Both the position numbers and the translations under genes were made by a program. Below the pieces are notes generated by a model. That model was not told the DNA's origin, made no database searches, and saw only the letters and a list, made by a program, of their open reading frames with translations. 40,892 bases of DNA from a virus: IMG/VR virus record IMGVR_UViG_3300036668_000311, positions 1 to 40,892 of that record. One strand, given 5' to 3'. Of this stretch, positions 1-6,559 are shown in pieces. Numbering within the stretch: the first letter of the stretch is position 1; every line of letters begins with the position of its first letter.

Positions 1-159
1 GAGAATTATAAGATAGAGTACATTACAGATTACGTAGCCAAAGCAGAAGTAGCGGAGCTGAAAGAGAAGCTTTTCATCTTAATGGAGGAAAACGCTGAGT
101 ATAGAAGGCTGGAGAATACGCGTCTAAAAAACAATCCAACTATTCTTGACAAGGCTTAA
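1..159 (+). CDS. C-terminal end of a coiled-coil protein, possibly an HTH repressor (partial)
   Basis: An open frame runs from the first base to a TAA at 157-159 and encodes 52 residues of a protein whose start lies outside the window. The visible part is highly charged and helical, with a leucine and alanine heptad-like stretch (residues 13-30) typical of a short coiled coil. Many phage and Bacteroidota HTH_3 repressors end in such a segment, and the position next to the integration module would suit a repressor, but no DNA-binding domain is visible. Function is therefore inference only. Confidence 0.6.
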   Translation, partial: ENYKIEYITDYVAKAEVAELKEKLFILMEENAEYRRLENTRLKNNPTILDKA

Positions 160-208
160 TTAGCATTAATAGATTAATAATAACTGTACCAGTACCATTA
201 ATATAGAT

Positions 209-538
209 ATGAAAAATAGGACAACCGCCGGGATATTCGCACTGATTTTGGGAGGCCTTGGCGTACACAAATTTTACTTAGGCAAAACAGGGCAGGGAAT
301 CATATATCTATTATTTTGCTGGACATTCATTCCCGCAATTATTGCATTAATAGAAGGCATCAAATTCTTGACCATGTCAGATGAGCAATTCGCTGGGCAG
401 TATAATTCCGGCATAATGCAAGGCACTCCAAACCCCGTCAATGTTGCAGATGAAATCGAAAAATTACACAAGCTCAAAGAGTCAGGGGCAATAACAGAAG
501 CAGAGTACAACGCTAAGAAGTCAAAACTGTTAGGTTAA
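209..538 (+). CDS. TM2-domain membrane protein with C-terminal SHOCT-like segment
   Basis: A 109-residue protein. Residues 4-60 match the TM2 fold: a first hydrophobic helix with the GGLGVHKFYLGKTGQG signature, a short turn, then a second helix rich in isoleucine. Residues 80-108 match the SHOCT (short C-terminal) pattern, in which a helix with KLHKLKESGAIT is followed by EAEYNAKKSKLL. TM2 proteins sit in the inner membrane; their biochemical role is mostly unknown. A dyad able to form a hairpin follows at 555-576. It lies on the far side of the attachment-like site from the integrase, so it may be a lysogeny or accessory gene, or host-derived DNA. Confidence 0.8.
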   Translation: MKNRTTAGIFALILGGLGVHKFYLGKTGQGIIYLLFCWTFIPAIIALIEGIKFLTMSDEQFAGQYNSGIMQGTPNPVNVADEIEKLHKLKESGAITEAEYNAKKSKLLG

Positions 539-554
539 AATCTGTGACGAAATC

Positions 555-576
555 GTGACAAAACAACTTTTGTCAC
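555..576. terminator. Perfect 9-bp dyad after the TM2 gene
   Basis: GTGACAAAA and TTTTGTCAC are perfectly complementary with a four-base loop. It could end the TM2 transcript. Because the arm contains TGACAAAA, which recurs at 763 and 774 beside the integrase gene, it could instead be an arm-type integrase site. There is no long T run. Confidence 0.45.
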
Positions 577-678
577 CTATTCTGAAAATCCCCAAAATGA
601 CAGCCCTAAAACGCTAAAATGACAACTTTTAAAATGTTAACTACCTGATAGCAAGATATTTACCAACACGTCGTTCAA

Positions 679-702
679 GTTCGATTCCCGTCCTCGGTAC
701 TC
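679..702 (+). other. tRNA 3'-end fragment; candidate attachment-site identity block
   Basis: The bases read as a tRNA T-loop (GTTCGATTCC), the 3' strand of the T stem (CCCGT) and a 3' acceptor strand (CCTCGGT). The T-stem 5' strand to the left does not pair, so this is only a tRNA 3' end and not a gene. Such fragments are carried in attP or left at attR by integrases that use tRNA genes. The integrase start is about 80 bp to the right. As no complete tRNA lies on the left, the site looks like attP (free or circular phage) or the distal junction of a prophage. Confidence 0.55.
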
Positions 703-704
703 TT

Positions 705-731
705 TTAACTTACTAGTAATCAGTAAGTTAA
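705..731. repeat. 10-bp inverted repeat with 7-bp spacer, possible recombinase core site
   Basis: TTAACTTACT (705-714) and AGTAAGTTAA (722-731) are perfect inverted copies separated by seven bases. Tyrosine recombinase core sites commonly have two inverted core-binding arms around a 6-8 bp overlap. It could also be the transcription terminator that once followed the tRNA. It adjoins the tRNA 3' fragment and the integrase gene. Confidence 0.45.
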
Positions 732-739
732 CTCTAAAG

Positions 740-796
740 AAATCGGTTGTCAGGCTTGAAATGACAAAAACATGACAAAAACATGACAACCGATTT
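740..796. promoter_or_regulatory. Inverted repeat and 11-bp-spaced TGACA repeats spanning the integrase start
   Basis: AAATCGGTTGTCA (740-752) and TGACAACCGATTT (784-796) form a perfect 13-bp inverted repeat around the ATG at 783. Between them ATGACA occurs at 761, 772 and 783, exactly 11 bp apart, so copies face the same side of the helix. Further TGACA copies occur at 598 and 619 on the other side of the core. This fits arm-type integrase binding sites and autoregulation of the integrase, or an mRNA hairpin hiding its start codon. Confidence 0.5.
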
Positions 797-1991
797 TATT
801 TCCTTCCAACTCAAAAAATACAACCTCAAAGCCGTTAACGATATGCACCCCTTCAAACTTTGTCGGATAGCAGATTCGGGTGGCGACATGAGCAAGGTCT
901 GGTACGTTGAATATTACGCATTCGACGACCTCAAAAAAGACGTCAAGCGAAAGAGAGTGGTTCTCGCTCAAGAAACCGCCGCCGCTCGGTATCGTGCCGG
1001 GAAAGAGATTGCAAAAGAAATTGACGGCTACCTGAAAGCAGGGGCAGTAACTAACCCGCAAAATAAGTACGAGGCTCCCGTTAACTCCGTCCAGACCAGC
1101 ACCCACATTTTGAAGTCGTGCACCTACTACCTCAAATTCCAAGAATCAATACTGAAGCCGAGAACGCACGAAACTTACTCAACCGACGTCAAACGCTTCA
1201 CGGAGTTCATTACCCGTAATTCGCTCGATAAATACAGCATTTCACAAATCACAGATTGCCACGCCAATCAGTTCCTCGACGAACTTATCATCAAGAAAAA
1301 GCTAACAAATAGGAGCAGGAACAACGCAAAAGGCACGATGTCAACCGTGTTCAACTTTTTCAAAAAACGGAAGATTATCACCGAAAACCCTTTTGATAAT
1401 ATCTCCAAGCTTAACTCCGTCGCCACGAAGCATTCAGCACTCACAGCAAAACAGGTCACTGAGTTCAAACGCATCTGCCTAACGATTAAGGAAAATCAAT
1501 TGTGGCTATTTCTCAACATGATTCACTATTGTTACATCCGCCCCCGCTCTGAGCTTAGATTGCTCAAAATAGTTGATATTAAAGAAAAAACAATTTTGAT
1601 ACGAGGCGAAAACGCAAAAGACAACGCCACTGAGCATGTCATTATTCCGTCATCGCTACAGGATCTTATCGAAGAAAACAAACTTAGAAGCTACCCCGAA
1701 AATCACTACGTGTTCGGGCAAAACGGAGAACCAGGACCCGAACCTTTAGGTCGCGACTGGATGTACAACAAACACCGCCGAATACTGAAGCTCTGCGAGT
1801 TTGAAAACAAAAAGATTGATATGTATAGCTGGAAGCATACAGGAGTTATCGCACTTTTTCAGGCAACGCAAAACATCGAACTAATCCGGCAGCAATGCCG
1901 CCATTCCGATATTTCGACAACCCAAAAGTACTTGCGTGACTTGGGGCTATTCATAGATTACGAACAAATCAACAAATTTCCGGCAATCTAA
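783..1991 (+). CDS. int: Phage tyrosine recombinase (integrase)
   Basis: 402 residues. An N-terminal arm-binding region (about 1-105) is followed by a SAM-like core-binding domain (about 108-205) and a catalytic domain (about 215-402). The first catalytic Arg lies in IRPRSE (Arg253 or Arg255), box II reads YSWKHTG (348-354), where Lys351 replaces the usual Arg as in many Bacteroidota phage integrases, then CRH (372-374) and the nucleophile Tyr383 in QKYLRDLG. It would join attP to a bacterial site. The ATG at 783 lies within a 13-bp inverted repeat and TGACA repeats. A strong terminator follows immediately. Confidence 0.93.
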   Translation: MTTDFISFQLKKYNLKAVNDMHPFKLCRIADSGGDMSKVWYVEYYAFDDLKKDVKRKRVVLAQETAAARYRAGKEIAKEIDGYLKAGAVTNPQNKYEAPVNSVQTSTHILKSCTYYLKFQESILKPRTHETYSTDVKRFTEFITRNSLDKYSISQITDCHANQFLDELIIKKKLTNRSRNNAKGTMSTVFNFFKKRKIITENPFDNISKLNSVATKHSALTAKQVTEFKRICLTIKENQLWLFLNMIHYCYIRPRSELRLLKIVDIKEKTILIRGENAKDNATEHVIIPSSLQDLIEENKLRSYPENHYVFGQNGEPGPEPLGRDWMYNKHRRILKLCEFENKKIDMYSWKHTGVIALFQATQNIELIRQQCRHSDISTTQKYLRDLGLFIDYEQINKFPAI

Positions 1992-2000
1992 CGCCACAAA

Positions 2001-2034
2001 AAAAGCCCCGCAACAATCAAGTTGCGGGGCTTTT
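2001..2034. terminator. Strong bidirectional intrinsic terminator
   Basis: AAAAGCCCCGCAAC (2001-2014) pairs perfectly with GTTGCGGGGCTTTT (2021-2034) around a six-base loop. The stem is flanked by A and T runs on either side, so it can stop the integrase transcript from the left and the minus-strand gene fragment from the right. Confidence 0.9.
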
Positions 2035-2048
2035 GAAAAATAAATATC

Positions 2049-2171
2049 CTACTTCTTTTTCAAAAGCCAATGGTAAACATTAGTTCCGTTCAGACCGTTA
2101 CCAGTTGCAAATGAATTAGAACTCACGAACTCGTAACCATAATTATAGAAGAAATTCGCCGCTTCAACCAT
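2049..2171 (-). pseudogene. 3' remnant of a Bacteroidota small-protein gene, cut at 2171
   Basis: A 40-codon frame from ATG 2171 to TAG 2049 reads as the C-terminal end of a family of roughly 110-150-residue Bacteroidota proteins. These end in a helix, then GY/WEFV, a variable strand and NVYHWLLKK (here residues 31-39). The N-terminal half is missing because the 216-bp repeated segment starts exactly next to its first codon. Family assignment is from memory of the pattern. The fragment marks a recombination junction: left of 2171 is a remnant, right of it is the repeated unit. Confidence 0.55.
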
Positions 2172-2387
2172 TGTTGTAAGAAATACTAAAAAAACTGTTC
2201 GTGTTTTGAGCGTATAATAGAACGCTTCATAATTTTGCAGTTCTCATCTTCGTAATCGTCTAAATCCAAATCCCTGTTTTGATACATTGTATGTTTTGAT
2301 ATTTGAATCATTTCAGATTCATTGTCAAAAAGCATTTTTAGCGAACCGTATAAAACTACACGGTTCGCTTTTTTGTCGATGAATATT
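2172..2387. repeat. 216-bp direct repeat, copy 1
   Basis: Bases 2172-2387 match 40677-40892 with only two differences (2189 A versus 40694 C; 2260 C versus 40765 T), in the same orientation at an offset of 38,505. The copy holds nearly all of a 68-codon minus-strand gene. The second copy is cut by the window end, so the true repeat may be longer. The left edge begins at TGTTGTAAG, one of the complementary boxes discussed for the cassette-like units. Confidence 0.97.
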
Positions 2388-2392
2388 AGCAT
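2186..2392 (-). CDS. Small protein of unknown function (68 aa), duplicated at the right end
   Basis: 68 residues, acidic in the middle (LDLDDYEDENC) and basic at the end. No recognised domain. Its ATG overlaps the stop of the upstream 108-aa gene as TAATG (shared A at 2392), so the two are translationally coupled. A near-identical copy starts beyond 40892 and ends at 40691, with a Leu instead of Phe as last residue. Duplication and coupling show it is a real gene; the function is unknown. Confidence 0.65.
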   Translation of the reverse strand: MLIFIDKKANRVVLYGSLKMLFDNESEMIQISKHTMYQNRDLDLDDYEDENCKIMKRSIIRSKHEQFF

Positions 2393-2718
2393 TAGTCTAT
2401 TGTATAATTTGGGGTAAATGCTACTTCTTTTACACTATTTACTGCTGCAAACAAAACCTTGATGGTGTCATCCATCGTCTTCGTTTGCACTTCCAGTTCT
2501 TGTATGTATATGGACTTATTATTTTGTAAGTCTTCGGTGAGTTCTATAAGTTCGTCAACTGACTCATAAGTATCTACCGAAAAGTGATCGGTAATATATT
2601 TATTCGTAATATTTTTTCTTTCTATCAAAAACATTACACACTCGCTCAATGGCATGGTTAATGCTTCTAAAAATGCTTCTTTATTTTTTCTGAAAAGTTC
2701 AAGTGCTGTATTTTCCAT
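2392..2718 (-). CDS. Small helical protein of unknown function (108 aa)
   Basis: The frame is open from 2769, but the promoter -10-like element TATATTTG lies at 2767-2774, so transcription would begin near 2760 and the first usable start is the Met at 2718. The 108-residue protein is acidic and mainly helical (LFRKNKEAFLEAL near the start, a long ELTEDLQNN helix in the middle). No known domain was recognised. It is the first gene of a two-gene operon with the 68-aa protein. The unit is bounded by CTTACAAC at 2853 and its complement GTTGTAAG at 2173. Confidence 0.65.
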   Translation of the reverse strand: MENTALELFRKNKEAFLEALTMPLSECVMFLIERKNITNKYITDHFSVDTYESVDELIELTEDLQNNKSIYIQELEVQTKTMDDTIKVLFAAVNSVKEVAFTPNYTID

Positions 2719-2766
2719 TTTTATATCATTTTCCAATCCGTGATTCGTTTCCCGAATTGCTATGTA

Positions 2767-2797
2767 CAAATATAGTTATTATAATAATATGTGTCAA
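2767..2797 (-). promoter_or_regulatory. Bacteroidota-type promoter for the 108-aa/68-aa operon
   Basis: On the minus strand TTG (2797-2795), 20 bases, then TATATTTG (2774-2767) match the Bacteroidota sigma-A consensus TTG-N19-21-TAnnTTTG exactly. The start site would be near 2760, giving a leader of about 40 bases to the Met codon at 2718. Confidence 0.75.
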
Positions 2798-2836
2798 GTG
2801 TTTTATATAAATATATTTAAAATATTCACATTTTAG

Positions 2837-2914
2837 CTATTTACCCGTACTTCTTACAACAAAGGCTATATGCAATGCGGCGAAGCCGACAAAGCACATA
2901 GCCCATATCATCAT
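2837..2914 (-). CDS. Tiny single-pass membrane peptide (25 aa)
   Basis: A 25-codon frame starting MMIWAMCFVGFAALH and ending RSTGK: one hydrophobic helix with a basic tail. It resembles the 24-aa peptide at 24473-24547, which also has an AMC...GFA helix, so these may be related phage micro-membrane proteins. An imperfect hairpin (arms near 2861 and 2894) lies inside the frame. A short upstream frame with CSICDGQGW (about 2924-2962) could be a zinc-ribbon remnant. Too short for certainty. Confidence 0.45.
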   Translation of the reverse strand: MMIWAMCFVGFAALHIAFVVRSTGK

Positions 2915-3009
2915 GTATTCGTTTTAGATAGTCCATCCTTGTCCGTCACAAATACTGCACATAACAAAAGATAAAAATAATTAGCCCTTGTTTTGCCAAC
3001 GCACTACTG

Positions 3010-3243
3010 CTAATCTGTGAAGTTCGCTTTTACACCATACATACAGGCAGTTTCAATTTTAGTTTGAGCAATAGAAATCAATCTTCCCTTTTCTCCACTT
3101 ACTTTTTCTGCTTGAGCTGCTACTGGTCGCATTGATTGTAGTAAGTCAATTAATTCAGCAGACTTGTTTTTAATTTGGTCTACTGTGTCATTCTTTGCAG
3201 GGTTGAAGTCTGCTTTCACTCTTTTTTGTCCTAATGTTGACAT
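3010..3243 (-). CDS. acb2: Acb2-like anti-CBASS cyclic-nucleotide sponge
   Basis: 77 residues with the ordered signature of the Acb2/Tad1 hairpin family (T4 Vs.4 and relatives): GQKRVKADFNP (5-15), V21DQIK then AELIDLL in helix 1, and in helix 2 the series RLISIAQT, E64 and MYGVKA (68-73), where T4-type proteins have AMWAVKA. Length matches the compact family. Acb2 proteins assemble into oligomers that bind cyclic di- and trinucleotides and so starve CBASS effectors; Tad1 relatives bind Thoeris signals. It is monocistronic, in the minus-strand accessory block. An (ATTT)5 tract sits immediately before the ATG. Which ligand it binds cannot be read from sequence. Confidence 0.85.
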   Translation of the reverse strand: MSTLGQKRVKADFNPAKNDTVDQIKNKSAELIDLLQSMRPVAAQAEKVSGEKGRLISIAQTKIETACMYGVKANFTD

Positions 3244-3263
3244 ATTTATTTATTTATTTATTT
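3244..3263. repeat. (ATTT)5 tetranucleotide tract next to the Acb2 start codon
   Basis: Five uninterrupted ATTT units abut the start codon of the Acb2-like gene. Because Bacteroidota translation favours A-rich leaders (AAAT on the mRNA), slippage here could tune expression. It may also simply be an AT-rich leader. Confidence 0.7.
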
Positions 3264-3382
3264 CGTGCGATAATTTAAAATCCCCACCGCACATAAGGGT
3301 TAAAATTCTTAGCCCATCCATTATGTTCAAAGCTAAAATCGTTCTCCGTAAAGATTTATCCGATATATTCTTACCATTTCGT

Positions 3383-3844
3383 TTAAGTGGTGGTAATATA
3401 TTTGCCATGTAATACCTTCATTATTTTGAAACTTTTGATCATTTTTTCTTCCTGGTAATTCGATGAAACTGCACTTCGTATTGATAGAATCTTGATAATA
3501 ACCTGCTCAGATATTTCGTGCTTTTCGCACAAAGTCTTAAGCAATTCGTAAAATACCGACTCATCCGCAACGCTCACGTAATTATGAGTAGCCAACCCTT
3601 TTGACTCTCGCAACTCCGTGCAGATTTCAAGGATGTTATTCGCTAATAGTTCCCCGTAGCTTATCGCCACCTTGCTATCCAAGCCGTTTGCGGTTCGCAC
3701 CTGCGATATGGTCACTTTCCCACGAAACTTTACGCCAAATCTCAACTTGGTTTTATCTCGCATATTTTTGCCCGTGTTTGGACTAACTCCGAAGTGCTTT
3801 GATATGTCTTTGACTTGACATACATAATCATCGTGGTATTTCAT
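3383..3844 (-). CDS. Putative DNA-binding regulatory protein (153 aa)
   Basis: The open frame begins at 3886, but a promoter -10-like TATATTTG covers 3874-3881, so the Met at 3844 is the likely start. Residues 8-35 read like a helix-turn-helix (VCQVKDISKHFGVSPNTGKN), followed by KLRFGVKFRGKVTISQV, a possible wing. The C-terminal half is helical with no recognised domain. It is divergent from the capsid operon and shares its upstream region, including the repeated ATATTACG element, so it may control late genes. That role is inference. Confidence 0.6.
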   Translation of the reverse strand: MKYHDDYVCQVKDISKHFGVSPNTGKNMRDKTKLRFGVKFRGKVTISQVRTANGLDSKVAISYGELLANNILEICTELRESKGLATHNYVSVADESVFYELLKTLCEKHEISEQVIIKILSIRSAVSSNYQEEKMIKSFKIMKVLHGKYITTT

Positions 3845-3873
3845 TTGAGGTACATATAAGTAATGGTGAAGTA

Positions 3874-3904
3874 CAAATATAGCCAACTCGTTCCATTATA
3901 GCAA
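3874..3904 (-). promoter_or_regulatory. Bacteroidota-type promoter of the divergent regulator gene
   Basis: On the minus strand TTG (3904-3902), 20 bases, TATATTTG (3881-3874) match the phylum's sigma-A consensus. The -33 element overlaps the first half of the 25-bp element at 3901-3925, so a protein bound there would block this promoter. Confidence 0.75.
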
Positions 3905-3925
3905 TATTACGCAATATTAATATGT
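3901..3925 (+). promoter_or_regulatory. 25-bp element shared with the terminase upstream region
   Basis: The element is made of two copies of GCAATATTA ten bases apart, then AATATGT. It matches 35944-35968 at 20 of 25 positions. TTACTTTG at 3925-3932 is a near-consensus -10 element for the plus-strand late operon directly downstream. The likely role is an operator or activator site for late transcription. Confidence 0.55.
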
Positions 3926-3952
3926 TACTTTGTAAAAAACGGGGGTAAATAC

Positions 3953-4675
3953 GTGCGAGAATACCAGAAAAAAACCATTGAGGGAAAAGCTATCGACGTA
4001 GACAAGAAGGGGTACGTCAAAGTTGCGTTTAGTCGGGTCAATTTCAAAGACTTCGATAACGATGTAATTATGCCAGAGGCGTTCAAAAAAACGCTGAAAG
4101 AACAAGGTCCCGAAGGAGCCGGGTTAATCTACCACCTAACGAATCATTCTTGGAAGTGGAACTCTTCGTTTATCGCCTTGCCTACGAAAATGTATTTGTC
4201 TGGGGAGTACCTAATAAGCGAATCAGAAATTGACCTCAAAACGAATCCGCACGGAGCGTTTATGCATGCAAGGTACATGAACGGGGAAGTAAAGCAGCAC
4301 TCGATAGGCTTCCAATCAATCAATTCAAAACGAAAAAGCGATTACAACGAGATTACCGAGCTGAAGCTAATGGAAGGGTCGGCAGTATTATGGGGTGCTA
4401 ATATATATACTGAAACCATCGAGGCGAAGTATTTAGCCAATCCAAATTTTTTGTTGGAAGAAATCGCCGAAGCAAGCGAAGAATTTAAGAAATATCTAAA
4501 GACCGGATTAAATACAGAGGAGACTCTTTTCTTCGGTCGCAATCTTGAACAATTACACAGTATAGCAAATAAACTATTTTCACCACAACCTGAAACTCAA
4601 AATATCACAAAGCCGTCACCAGACACTTTGCCGACGACAGAACTTCTCGAATTAATCGAACAATTTAAAATCTAA
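3953..4675 (+). CDS. HK97-family prohead protease (S78-like)
   Basis: 240 residues. It begins at GTG 3953, since no ATG lies in frame upstream. The N-terminal half shows the fold of the caudovirus prohead protease: VKVAFSRVNFKDFDNDVIMPEAF near residues 22-44, the HLTNHSWKW segment with His64/His67 region, and QHSIGFQ (about 116-122) carrying the likely catalytic Ser. The C-terminal 80 residues are low-complexity and helical, which suits a cleaved scaffold-like tail. It cleaves scaffold or the capsid delta domain during maturation. It is the first gene of the late operon, 8 bp before the capsid gene. Confidence 0.85.
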   Translation: MREYQKKTIEGKAIDVDKKGYVKVAFSRVNFKDFDNDVIMPEAFKKTLKEQGPEGAGLIYHLTNHSWKWNSSFIALPTKMYLSGEYLISESEIDLKTNPHGAFMHARYMNGEVKQHSIGFQSINSKRKSDYNEITELKLMEGSAVLWGANIYTETIEAKYLANPNFLLEEIAEASEEFKKYLKTGLNTEETLFFGRNLEQLHSIANKLFSPQPETQNITKPSPDTLPTTELLELIEQFKI

Positions 4676-4683
4676 AGCAAAGA

Positions 4684-5913
4684 ATGGAATTAATTGAAAT
4701 TAAAGCCGCAATCAAAGAACAAGCGGACGGAATCAAGTCGCAAATCGACACCCAAAAACTAGAGTTTATCTCTATGGTTAAAGAAAAAGCCAGCACCCTA
4801 GAATTAAAATCCGCTCAGGATAAGTTAATTGAACTGACCGACTTATTAACTAAGCAGCAGGACAAGCTAGACAATATCGAACTAAGTCGCAAAAGCACGA
4901 ATCAAACGGGTTCTGTATTCGCGAACCAATTAGCGGATAAAGTATTTACAAAAGACAACATCCCAAAAATAAAGAGCGGGATGAGAATGACGTTTGACGA
5001 TATTCAGTTAAAAGCCGTTTCAGACATGACACGTGGCTATTCTGCCACAGTTGGGCTGAGGGACCTTTTTGCAGATGTAGAAGCGGGGATTGCCAAAGCC
5101 CCAAAAGCAACACCCAATATATTAGATTATATCCGAATAGGCACAACTAATTCAGAAATCGTAAAGTGGGTTATCAAGACAGCTTCGGAAGGCGGCGTGA
5201 GTCAAACTGCCGAAGGAGCCAAGTTCAATCAAGTTTCTTACAAGTTTGACAAGGAACAAGCATCAGCAAAGAAAACAACCGCTTATTCTAAAATCTCAAA
5301 AGAAAACATTGAGGATGTAGAATTTACTTTGAACGAAACGATTGTCGAGTTACGCGAGGATTTCTTAATCCAAGTTGGAACTCAAGTACTTAGCGGGGAC
5401 AATTCTGGAGAGAATCATAATGGTATTATTAACCAAGCAAGTGCTTTTGCTCGTCAGGCAGGCATAGGAACCTTAACGGGTGTCACTATGCGAGATGTTT
5501 TAGAACACGCATATTTGCAAATTATCGTAGCCGGTAGGGGGAAATATACGCCTAATGCCTGCTTAATTAGTCCAGCAGACTTGACGAAAATTAAAACAAT
5601 TAAAGACAGCACAGGACAGTACGTAATGCCTTTGTATCTTTCAAATACGGGTTATGATGTTAACGGCATTCCTTTGATTGCTGACCATAACATTACGCCG
5701 GGAACTTTTCTAATGGCCGACTTTACGAAATTTGCATGGTTCAATTACCGAGCGTTAACAATTAACACGTATGACCAAAACGAAGATGATGTCTTGAAAG
5801 ATTTCATCACAATTGCGGGATCGCTTAGAGCCGTTTCACGTATCAAAACTCCAGAACTGGGTGCGTTTGTTAAGGGGACATTTTCAACGGCGGCTACCGC
5901 ACTACAAGCGTAA
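4684..5913 (+). CDS. Major capsid protein, HK97 fold
   Basis: 409 residues. Residues 1-65 are a charged coiled coil, the usual HK97 delta domain that acts as internal scaffold and is removed by the protease. The remainder carries family features: a strand-rich N-arm, the long helix with NIEDVEFTLNETIVELRED (about 215-233), the GDNSGENHNGII loop that precedes the E-loop/A-domain, and a C-terminal TFSTAATAL end. It follows the protease by 8 bp, the standard gene order. Position and length are typical, so confidence is high. Confidence 0.92.
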   Translation: MELIEIKAAIKEQADGIKSQIDTQKLEFISMVKEKASTLELKSAQDKLIELTDLLTKQQDKLDNIELSRKSTNQTGSVFANQLADKVFTKDNIPKIKSGMRMTFDDIQLKAVSDMTRGYSATVGLRDLFADVEAGIAKAPKATPNILDYIRIGTTNSEIVKWVIKTASEGGVSQTAEGAKFNQVSYKFDKEQASAKKTTAYSKISKENIEDVEFTLNETIVELREDFLIQVGTQVLSGDNSGENHNGIINQASAFARQAGIGTLTGVTMRDVLEHAYLQIIVAGRGKYTPNACLISPADLTKIKTIKDSTGQYVMPLYLSNTGYDVNGIPLIADHNITPGTFLMADFTKFAWFNYRALTINTYDQNEDDVLKDFITIAGSLRAVSRIKTPELGAFVKGTFSTAATALQA

Positions 5914-5918
5914 AAAAT

Positions 5919-6053
5919 ATGTATAGAGTTGCAATTGAGTTTGCAGGCGTAGCGGTAAGGACAGTTCTAACGAACGTCCCTGCCGAATACGTAAACGAAC
6001 TTATCAAAGACGGTTTTATTACCGAAATAAAAAACACTAAAGCGAAAAAATGA
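5919..6053 (+). CDS. Small protein of unknown function (44 aa) after the capsid gene
   Basis: ATG at 5919, six bases after the capsid stop, runs to a TGA at 6051-6053 that overlaps the start of the next gene as ATGA. The protein has a short hydrophobic strand (RVAIEFAGVAV), then VPAEYVNELIKDGFITEI and a lysine-rich tail. Tight packing and stop-start overlap show it is real. Similar 40-60 aa frames sit between capsid and connector in many Bacteroidota phages; function unknown. Confidence 0.7.
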   Translation: MYRVAIEFAGVAVRTVLTNVPAEYVNELIKDGFITEIKNTKAKK

Positions 6054-6559
6054 CCTACGGAATTATCGTAAAGAAGTCGGGTGAAACCATCGGTGCAGAG
6101 CCAGTTAGCTTATCGGACGTGAAGCAATATCTAAACGTAACGTTTGATGCTCACGACACTAAACTAACTCGATTAATTACGTCTATTCGTGAGTCGTTAG
6201 AGCAATTCAAGAACGTAACACTAATAGACGAGCGTAGTGTTAATGTGTCTTGGCAGACATTTTGTGATGATGAACCCCTCCCGTTTCTTCCAATTAAGGC
6301 AAACACAACCGTTACCGTAACAGACCTTTTAGGCGTTGCGATTGATGCAAGTTCGTTCACATTGTTAGATACGGGCGGTTTCATTACCTTAGTTGGGGAG
6401 TTTCCCAACGGTGTCAAGCTAAGTTACATTACATCAAAGCAGTCTATTTCAAATAATATCAAAGAGTTATTGATTCGCTCGGTAGCCTCTTGTTTTGAAA
6501 GCGATATGACACCGAAACAATCAGTACGCAAACATTTTAATTATGTCGAAATCTATTAA
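6050..6559 (+). CDS. Head-tail connector (gp6/gp15-like adaptor)
   Basis: 169 residues. The N-terminal helical region has the gp6-like pattern EPVSLSDVKQYLNV followed by DTKLTRLITSIRESLEQF, where the HK97 gp6/SPP1 gp15 family forms its ring. The middle is strand-rich and the end helical (ELLIRSVASCFES). It forms the adaptor ring under the portal. Position directly after the capsid supports this. Its end overlaps the next gene by 17 bases. Confidence 0.82.
   Translation: MTYGIIVKKSGETIGAEPVSLSDVKQYLNVTFDAHDTKLTRLITSIRESLEQFKNVTLIDERSVNVSWQTFCDDEPLPFLPIKANTTVTVTDLLGVAIDASSFTLLDTGGFITLVGEFPNGVKLSYITSKQSISNNIKELLIRSVASCFESDMTPKQSVRKHFNYVEIY

Noticed and set aside
783-1991. Integrase as an integron IntI
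   Set aside because: It has a long N-terminal arm domain and the KHT box of phage integrases and shows no IntI-specific extra helix region. It does not explain the attC-like boxes.
2853-2912. Imperfect palindrome (arms near 2861 and 2894) as another attC site
   Set aside because: It lies wholly inside a plausible 25-aa membrane peptide frame and lacks a second box with AAC or GTT at the right place. It may reflect coding constraint.
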